This document shows positions 26,616 through 35,853 of a stretch of DNA of 64,000 nucleotides, piece by piece. The stretch is from assembly GCA_947494205.1 (NCBI GenBank), contig CANLUH010000001.1, forward strand, positions 124,001 to 188,000, read 5' to 3'. The stretch is from an uncultured Flavobacteriaceae bacterium. GTDB taxonomy: Bacteria; Bacteroidota; Bacteroidia; Flavobacteriales; Flavobacteriaceae. A model generated the notes under the pieces. The model did no database searches and was not told the origin of the DNA. It saw only the letters and a list, made by a program, of their open reading frames with translations. A program made the translations under genes and the position numbers. Every line of letters starts with the position of its first letter. Within the stretch, counting starts at the first letter, position 1.

Positions 26616-28826
26616 ATGCCCTATTATAACAAATTTATTTGTGTCTTTTTATTAGTATTGAGTGTTACCATAAAAGCTCAAAATACTCCTAAAAGTACCA
26701 TTGAATCCACTCAAGCTAAAATTGATTTTGCTCTTGGATCATATCAAAAAAATATAGCTAACAATAATGACTACCAAGCATTATTAGATTTAGAGTCTGC
26801 ACTAAACCATGCTAACACCATTAACAATAAAAAAAACATTGGTTTTATTTATGCTAAGATTGGTGAATTACAGCATAAAATTAAAGAAACAGACAATGCC
26901 GTAAATACGCTAATTAAAGCTATAGATATACAACGCTCTACTGAAGATATTGTAAATTTAGCTGAAACCTATAATATTATAGGAAACGTTTATGCAGATA
27001 AAGAAGATTATGAACAAGCTATTGCTTATTACGAATCTGCCGAAACATTATTTAGACAAAAAAGCACGCCTGATTTAGAAGCAGAAGTGTTATTAAATAA
27101 AGGAAAAGCGCAATTAAGTAATAAAGCTTTCGAAAAGGCACAAAAAACCTTAAAAAAAGCAGTTAGAGTAGCTAAACAACAACAATTAAATCCCATACTA
27201 AGTAGTAGCTTAATCCAATTAGGAAAAACACTTCATCAACTAAACTATTTAGGTAGTGCATTAGAAAATGCTAATGATGGTTACGATATTGCAAAAACCA
27301 ATAACTATAGTACTATTCTACAAGAAGGTAGTATGGTATTAAGTAATTTACACCAAAGTGATGGCAATTTAAAACTATCTAACGACTACTTAAGACAGTA
27401 TATTAAACTAACAGATTCGTTAACTGCCACTAAACAAAGTGTTTTTACAAAAAAACCAGTTATAGTAAAACCAAATGAAGACAAGGTTGTTAAAAATCAA
27501 CTTCAACCAATTGTTGAGAAAAAGAACAATACTACTTTTAATCAATTGACTACAATACTAAGTATAGCCTTAATTACAATATTATCGTTATTAACATTAT
27601 CGTTATACAAAAACAATAATATTAGATTAAAGTCTAACAATGTTTTGCACAAAAAAAATGCAGAACTAATAGTAGCAAAAGAAAAAGCAGAATTAGCTTC
27701 TAGAACAAAAGCTAACTTTTTATCTACTGTTACACACGAACTTAGAACACCTTTGTATGCTGTTACAGGTTTAACAAATATGCTATTAGACGAAGATCCA
27801 AAACCTGAACAAATACAACATTTAAAATCACTTAAATTTTCGGGAGACTATCTATTAACGTTTATAAACGATATCCTTCAAATTAATAAGATTGAAGCTA
27901 ACAAAGTAGACATAGAACCAGAAACGTTCAACTTAAAAAAGAAAATATCTAATGTTATTTCGGCATTAAATAATTCGGCATTAGACAACAACATAAAACT
28001 TCATTTAGAATACGATAAGGCACTACCTTTAAACTATAATGCAGATCAATTAAAAATCTCTCAAATATTAATCAATTTAATTGGTAACTCTATAAAATTC
28101 ACCAAAGATGGAGATATTTGGATAAGAGCTAATAAAATTGCAGAACAAGATGGTGTTTACAATATACGCTTTGAAGTTGAAGATAATGGTATAGGTATTG
28201 GCAAAGAAAAACAAGAACATTTATTTGAAAGTTTCTCTCAAGGCTCTATACAAATTAATCGTAAATACGGTGGTACAGGATTAGGACTATCTATCGTAAA
28301 AGGGTTAATTGATATATTAAAAGGAAAAATTTATCTTAAAAGTGAGCTTGGTAAAGGTTCAACGTTTATATTTGAACTCCCAATGCAATATACAGACGAG
28401 GTAGTAAAAGAAAAAAAGGTTAATTATTTTAATGATGTTAATGACTTGGACTTAAGCAATATTAAAATTTTAGTAGTAGAAGACAACAAGATTAATCAGA
28501 TGATTACAAAGAAGATTCTAAATAAAATGAATCTTAATTGTGATGTTGTCGATAATGGCGAAGAAGCCGTAGATAGAGTAAAAACAATAGATTACAATGT
28601 TGTTTTAATGGATATTCACATGCCTGGAATAAGCGGTATAGAAGCCACAAAAATTATACGAACATTTGATCAAGAACTTACTATATTTGCCTTAACAGCA
28701 GTTACTATAGAAGACAAAATGCAGGAGTTTGAAGATGCTGGATTTAATGATATTATTTCTAAGCCATTTAAACAAGAAGATTTTGAGCGTAAATTATTTA
28801 ATGCTTTAATACCAGACGAAGAGTAA
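26616..28826 (+). CDS. TPR hybrid histidine kinase with receiver domain
   Basis: A 736-residue sensor. It has a signal peptide (to about residue 22), periplasmic TPR-like repeats (~30-280), a transmembrane helix (~308-328), a short coiled coil, a dimerisation domain with phospho-acceptor His374 (THELRTPL), and an HATPase (DNGIGIG, GGTGLGLS). A C-terminal receiver has phospho-acceptor Asp666 (VVLMDIHMPG) and acidic pocket VVEDN. The architecture resembles other Bacteroidota hybrid sensors; the ligand is unknown and no DNA-binding response regulator is adjacent. It ends three bases before the end of convergent lpxK. Confidence 0.92.
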   Translation: MPYYNKFICVFLLVLSVTIKAQNTPKSTIESTQAKIDFALGSYQKNIANNNDYQALLDLESALNHANTINNKKNIGFIYAKIGELQHKIKETDNAVNTLIKAIDIQRSTEDIVNLAETYNIIGNVYADKEDYEQAIAYYESAETLFRQKSTPDLEAEVLLNKGKAQLSNKAFEKAQKTLKKAVRVAKQQQLNPILSSSLIQLGKTLHQLNYLGSALENANDGYDIAKTNNYSTILQEGSMVLSNLHQSDGNLKLSNDYLRQYIKLTDSLTATKQSVFTKKPVIVKPNEDKVVKNQLQPIVEKKNNTTFNQLTTILSIALITILSLLTLSLYKNNNIRLKSNNVLHKKNAELIVAKEKAELASRTKANFLSTVTHELRTPLYAVTGLTNMLLDEDPKPEQIQHLKSLKFSGDYLLTFINDILQINKIEANKVDIEPETFNLKKKISNVISALNNSALDNNIKLHLEYDKALPLNYNADQLKISQILINLIGNSIKFTKDGDIWIRANKIAEQDGVYNIRFEVEDNGIGIGKEKQEHLFESFSQGSIQINRKYGGTGLGLSIVKGLIDILKGKIYLKSELGKGSTFIFELPMQYTDEVVKEKKVNYFNDVNDLDLSNIKILVVEDNKINQMITKKILNKMNLNCDVVDNGEEAVDRVKTIDYNVVLMDIHMPGISGIEATKIIRTFDQELTIFALTAVTIEDKMQEFEDAGFNDIISKPFKQEDFERKLFNALIPDEE

Positions 28827-28829
28827 TAA

Positions 28830-29840
28830 TTATATTATTTCGTTTACATAAGCTTTTACAGCGCTGTTAAATGCTCTAGCATTCTCTATTTGTGTTTCTA
28901 TTGGCAAATAGAATAACTTGCCCTCTAATTGCTTATAATCCTTTAATCGAACATAATCTTTCTCTGTAGTAATAATTAAATCATTATTCGCAATAACTTT
29001 AATATCTGCATCAGAAAAATGATGATGATCCTTAAACTCTAAATGGTTAAATTCTAATTGTTTATTCTTCAAAAAGGTTGTTAAGGTACTCGCATTAGCA
29101 ATACCTGTAACCAATGTAAACTTTGGTAATGTATGTAATGGTCTAGACTCCGCTTTAGACACCACAGTTTCACTATAAGCAATAGTACTAAAAAAGACGT
29201 GTTGCTGTGCTTTTGGGTTTATTCCTCTTACAATATCCTGTTTTTCTACTTCGGTTAATGTCTCTGGACATTTCGTTACAACAATAAGTTGTGCACGTTT
29301 AGCACCTTGCCTTGGCTCTCTTAAATTACCTGATGGCAATACCCAATCCTTAAAATATAAATTAGAATATGTGGTTAGTAAAATATTAAATCCTGCTTTT
29401 ACCTTTCTATGCTGAAATGCATCATCTAATATAACAACCTCTGGAGCAGGTTTTAAATTTAAAAGGTTAGACATTCCATTTTGCCTATCCCCGTCAACAG
29501 CAACCGAAATAGAAGATTTAAATTTATTATAAAACTGAAAAGGCTCATCACCAAGCACTTCCGCAGAAGCAGATTCATTTCCTATATAAAACCCTTTAGT
29601 TTTTCTGCCATAACCTCTACTTAAGGTTGCTAATTTGTAATCCGTTTTTAGTAAACGAATTAAATACTCTACCATAGGCGTTTTCCCTGTACCACCAGTA
29701 CTTAAATTACCTACACATATTACTGGTAAATCATACGACTTAGAAGATTTAATATTATTATCATAGAGCAAATTACGAAACCAAGTCACTAAATAATAAA
29801 TAGGAACAAGAGGAAAAGCGATATATCTTAATAACTTCAT
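28830..29840 (-). CDS. lpxK: Tetraacyldisaccharide 4'-kinase
   Basis: A 336-residue membrane-associated P-loop kinase that phosphorylates the lipid A precursor at the 4' position. An N-terminal hydrophobic helix (YIAFPLVPIYYLVTWF) is followed by the P-loop GNLSTGGTGKTP (44-55) and the family stretches LSRGYGRKTKGF, GDEPFQFY, VILDDAFQHR and TTEKDYVRL. This confirms an outer membrane with lipid A. It is convergent with the histidine kinase gene, with only three bases between. Confidence 0.95.
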   Translation of the reverse strand: MKLLRYIAFPLVPIYYLVTWFRNLLYDNNIKSSKSYDLPVICVGNLSTGGTGKTPMVEYLIRLLKTDYKLATLSRGYGRKTKGFYIGNESASAEVLGDEPFQFYNKFKSSISVAVDGDRQNGMSNLLNLKPAPEVVILDDAFQHRKVKAGFNILLTTYSNLYFKDWVLPSGNLREPRQGAKRAQLIVVTKCPETLTEVEKQDIVRGINPKAQQHVFFSTIAYSETVVSKAESRPLHTLPKFTLVTGIANASTLTTFLKNKQLEFNHLEFKDHHHFSDADIKVIANNDLIITTEKDYVRLKDYKQLEGKLFYLPIETQIENARAFNSAVKAYVNEII

Positions 29841-29874
29841 TTAAACAGTTTCAACATAACGAAAGTAAATATTT

Positions 29875-29882
29875 TATATTTG
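29875..29882 (+). promoter_or_regulatory. Putative -7 element of the Nif3-like gene
   Basis: TATATTTG matches TAnnTTTG 25 bases before the ATG; a -33 element is not obvious. Confidence 0.35.
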
Positions 29883-29907
29883 TTTCTAAATCAATTCACA
29901 AAATAAT

Positions 29908-31002
29908 ATGATTGTTCAAGACGTCATTAACCATTTAGAAACATACGCACCTCTAGCTTATGCAGAAGACTTTGATAATGTTGGGTTATTAGTAGGTGAT
30001 AAAAAAAATACTGTAACAGGTGTTTTAGTTACATTAGACACCTTAGAAGCTGTAGTAGATGAAGCCATTGAAAAAAACTGTAACTTAATTGTTAGCTTCC
30101 ACCCTATTATCTTTAAAGGCTTAAAAAAAATAACAGGAAAAAACTATGTGGAACGCGTGGTACTAAAAGCTATAAAACATGATATTGCTATTTACGCTAT
30201 ACATACAGCTTTAGACAACCATGTTAATGGTGTAAACGATATAATAAGTAATCAATTAGGCCTACAACATAAAAAAATTCTTATCCCACAAAAACAAACT
30301 ATAAAAAAACTAACCACTTATGTCCCTAAAGACGAAGCAGAACATTTACGAACTGCTCTTTTTACAGCAGGCGCTGGTAGCATAGGCAATTACAGTAATT
30401 GTAGCTTTAATACAGAAGGCACAGGAACATACAATGGTAATGAAAATGCAAACCCTACAAAAGGAGACATAGGAAAAACACACTATGAAACCGAAACTAA
30501 AATTACGGTTACCTTTGCGAAGCATTTAGAATCTAAAATAGTAAGTACGCTATTAAAAAATCATTCCTACGAGGAAGTAGCTTACGAAATTATTACCCTA
30601 GAAAATAAGAATCAAAATATAGGGATGGGAATGATTGGAACATTAGAAACACCTATGGCAGAACTAGATTTTCTAAAATACCTAAAAGAAAAAATGAATA
30701 CCGAAGCCATAAGGCATTCTCAACTACTTAACAAACCTATTAAAAGAGTCGCTGTTTTAGGAGGCTCTGGAAGTTTCGCTATTAATGCAGCTAAAGCAGC
30801 AGGAGCAGATATTTTTATAACAGCAGACTTAAAATATCATGATTTCTTTATGGCCGAAAAACAAATTGTTCTAGCAGATATTGGGCATTATGAAAGCGAA
30901 CAGTACACAAAAAACGGTTTAGTAGCACATCTTACGAAAAAATTTACTAATTTTGCAATCATTTTATCAAACATAAATACCAATCCGGTTAAGTATTTTT
31001 AA
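29908..31002 (+). CDS. Nif3-like dinuclear metal-centre protein
   Basis: A 364-residue NIF3/DUF34 protein. It shows the N-terminal APLAYAEDFDNVGLLVGD signature, metal ligands in SFHPIIFKGLK and IHTALDNHVNGVND, and the C-terminal DLKYHDFFMAE. The long form carries the inserted PII-like domain (about residues 130-230). Members form hexamers with two-metal sites; GTP cyclohydrolase I-like activity has been proposed but is not settled. It is 3 bases from the next gene. Confidence 0.92.
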   Translation: MIVQDVINHLETYAPLAYAEDFDNVGLLVGDKKNTVTGVLVTLDTLEAVVDEAIEKNCNLIVSFHPIIFKGLKKITGKNYVERVVLKAIKHDIAIYAIHTALDNHVNGVNDIISNQLGLQHKKILIPQKQTIKKLTTYVPKDEAEHLRTALFTAGAGSIGNYSNCSFNTEGTGTYNGNENANPTKGDIGKTHYETETKITVTFAKHLESKIVSTLLKNHSYEEVAYEIITLENKNQNIGMGMIGTLETPMAELDFLKYLKEKMNTEAIRHSQLLNKPIKRVAVLGGSGSFAINAAKAAGADIFITADLKYHDFFMAEKQIVLADIGHYESEQYTKNGLVAHLTKKFTNFAIILSNINTNPVKYF

Positions 31003-31005
31003 ACT

Positions 31006-31785
31006 ATGGCAAAAAGCAAAGAAGTAACTGTAGAAGAACGTCTAAGATCTTTATACGACTTACAATTAATCGACTCAAGAATTGATGAGATAAGAAACGT
31101 TCGTGGAGAGCTACCTTTAGAAGTAAGCGATTTAGAAGATGAAGTTGCTGGATTAAATGCAAGATTAGAAAAACTTATCGCTAGTTTAGAATCTGTAGAC
31201 AGCGAAATTAGTGCTAGAAAAAATAGCATTGAAGAATCTAAAGCGCTAATAAAAAAGTATAGCGAGCAGCAAAAAAATGTTAGAAATAACAGAGAATACA
31301 ACTCTATTACAAAAGAAATTGAATATCAAGAACTTGAAATTGAATTAGCTGAAAAACATATTAGAGAGTTTAGAGCGCAGATAGAGCAAAAGAAAGAAGT
31401 TGTTGAAAAAACTAAACAACACGTAAAAGATAGAGAAACACACCTTAAACATAAAAAGAGTGAGTTAGACGCTATCTTAGCAGAAACAGCTAAAGAAGAA
31501 GAAGCATTAATTAAAAAGTCTGACGATTACAAAAAGAAAATTGAAGACCGTTTAGTAAAAGCTTACGACAGAATTCGTAAAAATGTAAAGAATGGACTAG
31601 CAGTTGTACCAATCGAAAGAGGAGCATCTGGAGGATCTTACTTTACAATTCCACCACAAGTACAAATGGAAATTGGTGCTCGTAAAAAGATTATTACAGA
31701 TGAACATAGTGGACGTATTTTAGTAGACGAGCTATTAGCTATGGAACAAAAAGAGAAAATGGCAAAGTTATTTAAAAGACTATAA
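31006..31785 (+). CDS. Coiled-coil protein of the C4-type zinc-ribbon (DUF164) family with the zinc Cys lost
   Basis: A 259-residue protein that is mostly long coiled coil (residues ~15-180) and ends in what should be a zinc-ribbon. The spots where family members have CxxC pairs read GASGGSYF and DEHSGRIL, so all four Cys are replaced. It forms an operon with the Nif3-like gene, a common pairing in Bacteroidota. Function is unknown. A terminator follows. Confidence 0.85.
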   Translation: MAKSKEVTVEERLRSLYDLQLIDSRIDEIRNVRGELPLEVSDLEDEVAGLNARLEKLIASLESVDSEISARKNSIEESKALIKKYSEQQKNVRNNREYNSITKEIEYQELEIELAEKHIREFRAQIEQKKEVVEKTKQHVKDRETHLKHKKSELDAILAETAKEEEALIKKSDDYKKKIEDRLVKAYDRIRKNVKNGLAVVPIERGASGGSYFTIPPQVQMEIGARKKIITDEHSGRILVDELLAMEQKEKMAKLFKRL

Positions 31786-31807
31786 CTCCATTTTTAAACT
31801 ATATTTT

Positions 31808-31838
31808 AAAGCCTTTACAGAATATGTAAAGGCTTTTT
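31808..31838 (+). terminator. Terminator of the nif3-like operon
   Basis: AAAGCCTTTACA pairs with TGTAAAGGCTTT, followed by a T run. Confidence 0.8.
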
Positions 31839-32016
31839 TATTTTGAACTCTTTAATAGAAATTTAACCTAAGCTCTTTTTAAGTTTTCGTATTTTTATAC
31901 GACCAAACAGCAAAATAATGAATAGTATAAAACGAGCATGCTAAAATATTTATCAGCCAAGAGAATGATTAATAGCAAACTGCATGTGGCCATTAAAAAT
32001 CAATACATATAAATAC

Positions 32017-32673
32017 ATGAAAAAAATAATTCCAGCATTAATTGTCCTTTTATTGTTTAGCTGTCAAAACACAGCGCAAACGCCGAAACAAGACGCTGTT
32101 AAAAATGCTACTCCAGTTGAAGTTCCTATGGAAAACGGATTCGCTAAAGCCTATTTTGCTAGCGGTTGCTTTTGGTGCGTAGAAGCTATATACGAAAGTG
32201 TAAATGGCGTAAAAGAATCTATAAGCGGTTACTCTGGAGGTCACACAAAAAACCCAACGTACGAAGCAAGCAATACAGGAAGAACAGGACACGCCGAAGC
32301 TGTAGAAATAATTTACGACCCAAAAGTTGTAAGTTTTGAAACCTTAGTAGACGTTTATTTTGCATCTCAGAATCCAACACAAGTTAACGGTCAAGGCCCA
32401 GACAGAGGATCGCAATACCGCTCTATTATCTTTTATCAAAATGAAACCCAAAAGAAGATTATAAAAGAGAAAAAAGCTGCATTAGCAGAAAAATTAGGTC
32501 AAACAATAGCAGCCGAAGTATATCCTTTTCAAAAATTCTGGATAGGTGAAGATTACCATCAAAATTATGAAAGGTTACATCCAAATCAAGGCTATATACG
32601 TAATGTTTCTATTCCTAGATTAAGACGCTTTCAAGCTAAAATGCCAGAAGTCTTAAAAAAGAACGCGCACTAG
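32017..32673 (+). CDS. msrA: Peptide-methionine (S)-S-oxide reductase, lipoprotein form
   Basis: A 218-residue MsrA with catalytic Cys51 in ASGCFWCVE and the family stretches GYSGGHTKNPTYE, GHAEAVEI and GEDYHQNY. It repairs S-form methionine sulfoxide. The N terminus (MKKIIPALIVLLLFSC) is a lipoprotein signal with lipid-accepting Cys16, so this copy acts outside the cytoplasm. The open frame extends 11 codons upstream, but only the start at 32017 gives a proper signal peptide. It is convergent with the next gene, with a two-base gap. Confidence 0.93.
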   Translation: MKKIIPALIVLLLFSCQNTAQTPKQDAVKNATPVEVPMENGFAKAYFASGCFWCVEAIYESVNGVKESISGYSGGHTKNPTYEASNTGRTGHAEAVEIIYDPKVVSFETLVDVYFASQNPTQVNGQGPDRGSQYRSIIFYQNETQKKIIKEKKAALAEKLGQTIAAEVYPFQKFWIGEDYHQNYERLHPNQGYIRNVSIPRLRRFQAKMPEVLKKNAH

Positions 32674-32675
32674 TT

Positions 32676-33476
32676 TTAAAGTTTAGTCGCTTTAATTTCA
32701 AAAATAAGAGGATATAATTGATCCTTAGTTGTATAATTGCCCGATTTGGTTTTTACTAGATCGGGCAATACGTTATAAGGTGCCTCATGATACTCATTCA
32801 AATACTCTATTTTTAATCCTGCTTCTGTTAGTGCATTAACTACTTCACTTAAACCATGATTCCATCCATACTCTTTAGTTATCATTTTAGAATCTGTGTC
32901 TGCATACGTTCCTTCGTATTCCTCATAAATAACATCGTCTTGCATATATCCATAACGCATAATAGGCTTATCGTTTAAATAATCGAACATCCAAACAATA
33001 GGATGAAATTCGGCAATATAAAACACACCTCCGGTATTTAACCGTTCAGCAATCATACGTCCCCAAGGTTTTAAATTGGGCAACCAACCCACAACACCAT
33101 AACTTGTAAATACAATATCGAAAGTATCCTTAACATATTTAGAGGTATCTAACACATTACAACACACAAACTCAGCATCTAAATGTAATTCCTCATTTAA
33201 AGACTTAGCCAATTTTATTCCTTCATCGCTTAAATCTACACCAACACACTTAGCGCCTTGCCTCGCCCAACTTAATGTATCTTGCCCAAAATGACATTGC
33301 AAGTGCAATAACGATTTTCCTTTAACATCGCCTAAAGCATTAGTTTCGTATGCCATTAAAGATGATTTTCCTTTTTTAAAAGCCTCCATATCGTACATAT
33401 CGCTTTTAGCATGTACTTTTACTTTTTCGTTCCAGGTGGCTTTATTAGCGTTAAAGTATTCTAAATTATTGTTCAT
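32676..33476 (-). CDS. Class I SAM-dependent methyltransferase
   Basis: A 266-residue Rossmann methyltransferase with motif I LHLQCHFGQDTLSWARQGA and motif post-I GVDLSDEGIKLAK. The sequence is complete; the substrate cannot be told. A minus-strand TAGTTTTG at 33494-33501 is a good -7 element 18 bases upstream of the start codon. Confidence 0.85.
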   Translation of the reverse strand: MNNNLEYFNANKATWNEKVKVHAKSDMYDMEAFKKGKSSLMAYETNALGDVKGKSLLHLQCHFGQDTLSWARQGAKCVGVDLSDEGIKLAKSLNEELHLDAEFVCCNVLDTSKYVKDTFDIVFTSYGVVGWLPNLKPWGRMIAERLNTGGVFYIAEFHPIVWMFDYLNDKPIMRYGYMQDDVIYEEYEGTYADTDSKMITKEYGWNHGLSEVVNALTEAGLKIEYLNEYHEAPYNVLPDLVKTKSGNYTTKDQLYPLIFEIKATKL

Positions 33477-33493
33477 AGCATATTAGTTTTCTT

Positions 33494-33501
33494 CAAAACT
33501 A
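33494..33501 (-). promoter_or_regulatory. -7 element for the methyltransferase gene
   Basis: It reads TAGTTTTG on the minus strand (TAnnTTTG). It faces the plus-strand -7 element at 33514-33521, so the two divergent promoters overlap. Confidence 0.4.
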
Positions 33502-33513
33502 ATCAATATTTCA

Positions 33514-33521
33514 TAGCTTTG
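33514..33521 (+). promoter_or_regulatory. -7 element for the lipoprotein gene
   Basis: TAGCTTTG matches TAnnTTTG. It includes an upstream TTG that would otherwise be a possible start, so translation should begin at ATG 33537. Confidence 0.45.
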
Positions 33522-33536
33522 AAAAAAAACCAAAAT

Positions 33537-34208
33537 ATGTACCGTTTACTTATTATTTTATTAGTTGTTCTATCCTCTTGTAAATCTGAAAACAAAACAG
33601 AACAAACCATCCCTACAAAACCATTAACCTTAGCAGAAAAAATTGCCAATGCGCATGGCTACGAACAATGGCATAAAGTTTCAGAAATACAATTCACCTT
33701 TAACGTAGACAATAACGATAAACATTACGAGCGCTCTTGGACGTGGCAACCCAAAACCAATGCTGTAACTATGATCACCTCAAAAGACACCATATCTTAT
33801 TACACAAACAAAGTAGATAGTACAAGCATAAGAGCAGACCAAGGTTTTATTAACGATAAATACTGGGCTCTATTTCCATTTCAATTGGTTTGGGACACTA
33901 CAGCAAACTTAAGCGAACCAACTAAAGCAGAAGCACCAATTAGCAAATTACAATTAAACAAAACAACACTAACCTATACTAAAGAAGGCGGTTATACACC
34001 CGGTGATGCTTACGATATTTTTTACGACGATAATTACAGTATTAAAGAATGGATATTTAGAGAAGGAAACAAAACTAAAGCCGACATTATTAATACGTTT
34101 GAAAACTATCAAGATTTAAATGGAATTAAAATAGCTTCAGAACATAAAAAAGCTGATGGTAATTGGAACTTGTATTTTACAAACATAGCTATAAAAACTA
34201 TAGATTAA
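33537..34208 (+). CDS. Conserved lipoprotein of unknown function
   Basis: A 223-residue lipoprotein with signal MYRLLIILLVVLSSC (lipid Cys15). The mature part starts with a Lys/Glu-rich linker, then AEKIANAHGYEQWHKV and a beta-rich region with regular WTWQPKTN, FPFQLVWD and YDIFYDDNY segments. This looks like the LolA/LppX-like half-barrel often seen in Bacteroidota lipoproteins, but the assignment is weak. An earlier TTG at 33519 overlaps the promoter and is rejected. Confidence 0.75.
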   Translation: MYRLLIILLVVLSSCKSENKTEQTIPTKPLTLAEKIANAHGYEQWHKVSEIQFTFNVDNNDKHYERSWTWQPKTNAVTMITSKDTISYYTNKVDSTSIRADQGFINDKYWALFPFQLVWDTTANLSEPTKAEAPISKLQLNKTTLTYTKEGGYTPGDAYDIFYDDNYSIKEWIFREGNKTKADIINTFENYQDLNGIKIASEHKKADGNWNLYFTNIAIKTID

Positions 34209-34286
34209 TTTCAAGTATTTACCGCACTACTATAAAAGTAAAAGGTATTAAAAAGAACATGTTATATTCGTTTTATCTAAAATAAC

Positions 34287-34294
34287 TATATTTG
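34287..34294 (+). promoter_or_regulatory. Putative -7 element for the small secreted protein gene
   Basis: TATATTTG matches TAnnTTTG and lies 27 bases before the ATG. Confidence 0.4.
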
Positions 34295-34321
34295 AGACAT
34301 AACCCCAAATTATTATTAATT

Positions 34322-34669
34322 ATGAAAAAAACAATTCCATTTATTTTAATGATTGCGCTATGTTTTAGTTTTAGTGCTTTTACTACAGTAGAACAAAATA
34401 CTTCTACTACAGAAAAAGAATCTATTGAGGTGGAAAACATGGCTTTTGCAATTACGCTTAGATATTACAATAAAGACTCTAAGGACCATGAATTTAAAGT
34501 AAAGACTTGCGGATCGACTAAAAAAGTTAAATTTGACAAAAGCAAAACAACTTCAGTTACCATACAAAGCGGCTGTAGTGATGCTGTGATTTTTGACAAA
34601 TGTGGAGAGGTTAAAGTAAAATCAGGAGATAAAATTACAATAAAAGACGGTTGTATAAAAGTCGACTAA
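34322..34669 (+). CDS. Small secreted protein with four Cys (115 aa)
   Basis: The signal peptide MKKTIPFILMIALCFSFSAF is followed by a ~90-residue beta-rich Lys/Asp/Thr domain with Cys in KTCGS, SGCSD, DKCGE and DGCIK, so two disulfides are likely. I do not recognise the family. The frame is open 10 codons upstream but that part overlaps the promoter. It is monocistronic with its own terminator. Confidence 0.75.
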   Translation: MKKTIPFILMIALCFSFSAFTTVEQNTSTTEKESIEVENMAFAITLRYYNKDSKDHEFKVKTCGSTKKVKFDKSKTTSVTIQSGCSDAVIFDKCGEVKVKSGDKITIKDGCIKVD

Positions 34670-34685
34670 TTATAGAATCACATAC

Positions 34686-34713
34686 AAGCCTTTCATTTCC
34701 GAAAGGCTTTTTT
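34686..34713 (+). terminator. Terminator after the small secreted protein gene
   Basis: AAGCCTTTC and GAAAGGCTT are perfect arms with a 6-nt loop and a T tail. Confidence 0.8.
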
Positions 34714-34778
34714 ATACCCTAAAAACAACTAAAATTTATATTTTAGTGATGTTATCGTGAAGATGAAATAACGATGTA

Positions 34779-35615
34779 ATGGAAGAATTAAAAAACATTG
34801 ATTTCTTTAATCTAGAATCTAGTATATGGATTGCTAATAAAGAAATACACGTTCCAGCTTACGACTTTAAATTTGAACCTTTATTTAAAGTAAGTCGTCC
34901 AAGAATCGAAAATAATGTAAATACTATTGGTAGAATTGGTGCTGTAAGTGATTATACTAAAACTTATAAAACCTTTTTAGGTTATGGCTACAAATTAATT
35001 AATACACCTCAACAACACATACTTGCTAGTGAACTAGAGTCTTGGTATCCTTTAATCGCTAACTTAACTCCAAAAAGCAAAGTTTATGAAGAATTCCCTT
35101 CTCTTGAAGAATTTTATAAAAACTTTACATTTCCTGTCTTTATAAAAGGTAATAGACAAACCTCTAAACATAACTTTAAATTATCGGTAGCAAAAACAGA
35201 AGACGAATTATTAAATATAAAAGAAGCGTACAAAAAAGACTCTATTTTACATTGGCAAAAAATAGTTATTAGAGAGTTTATAAATTTAAAACCAATTGAA
35301 AACTCTGCTAAAGACAAAGTCCAACTCTCTTATGAATTTCGAACCTTTTGGTGGAAAAAAGAACTTGTTGGAGCTGGGCATTACTGGTCTCAATACTCAA
35401 AATATAATTGGACAGAAAACGAAGCAGAAGAAGCTATAAAAGTAGCCCGTTCTGCTGTAGAATTATTAAACTTACCTTTTGTAGCAATAGATTTAGCATT
35501 AACAGTAACCAATAAATGGATTATTATTGAATGTAATGATGCCCAAGAAAGTGGTTATTGCGGTGTTAATCCAACTGAATTATGGAGAAATATTATTCAA
35601 ATAGAAGAAACATGA
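34779..35615 (+). CDS. ATP-grasp domain protein (R2K clade-like)
   Basis: A 278-residue protein with a short N-terminal part, then ATP-grasp-like elements: FPVFIKGNRQTSKHN (nucleotide-binding strand and Lys), VIREFINLKP, YEFRTFWWKKELVGAG, and FVAIDLALT ... WIIIECNDAQESG with acidic metal ligands. It resembles the R2K group of ATP-grasp proteins, often encoded in small accessory or phage-like loci and thought to modify peptides or proteins. It is unrelated in detail to GwsG. Its stop codon overlaps the next start (ATGA). Confidence 0.8.
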   Translation: MEELKNIDFFNLESSIWIANKEIHVPAYDFKFEPLFKVSRPRIENNVNTIGRIGAVSDYTKTYKTFLGYGYKLINTPQQHILASELESWYPLIANLTPKSKVYEEFPSLEEFYKNFTFPVFIKGNRQTSKHNFKLSVAKTEDELLNIKEAYKKDSILHWQKIVIREFINLKPIENSAKDKVQLSYEFRTFWWKKELVGAGHYWSQYSKYNWTENEAEEAIKVARSAVELLNLPFVAIDLALTVTNKWIIIECNDAQESGYCGVNPTELWRNIIQIEET

Positions 35616-35839
35616 CAAGAAAAGATTTTATAACATTTTTAATAGAATTCAAACAAGATTTTCATGAAAATACTAGCGCATGGGAAAACAAAACTCTTGA
35701 AGATTTTTTAGAATCAATGATTTCATACACTGAAGATATTCAAGGATATTATGACAATAACAATTTAAACGTAGATGCAAATAAAGCGACCTGGGAAAAC
35801 TTCAAAACTATTCTTATGGGAGCTTCAGTATATGAATAA
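35612..35839 (+). CDS. DUF7660-like small protein (75 aa)
   Basis: An acidic soluble protein starting MTRKDFITFLIEF, with the pattern WENKTLEDFLESMISYTEDI followed by QGYYDN, which I associate with the DUF7660 family. The frame is open further upstream, but ATG 35612 overlaps the ATP-grasp stop by ATGA and gives the family N terminus. Its role is unknown; tight coupling suggests it works with the ATP-grasp protein. Confidence 0.75.
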   Translation: MTRKDFITFLIEFKQDFHENTSAWENKTLEDFLESMISYTEDIQGYYDNNNLNVDANKATWENFKTILMGASVYE

Positions 35840-35853
35840 TTAAATATTCAGAA

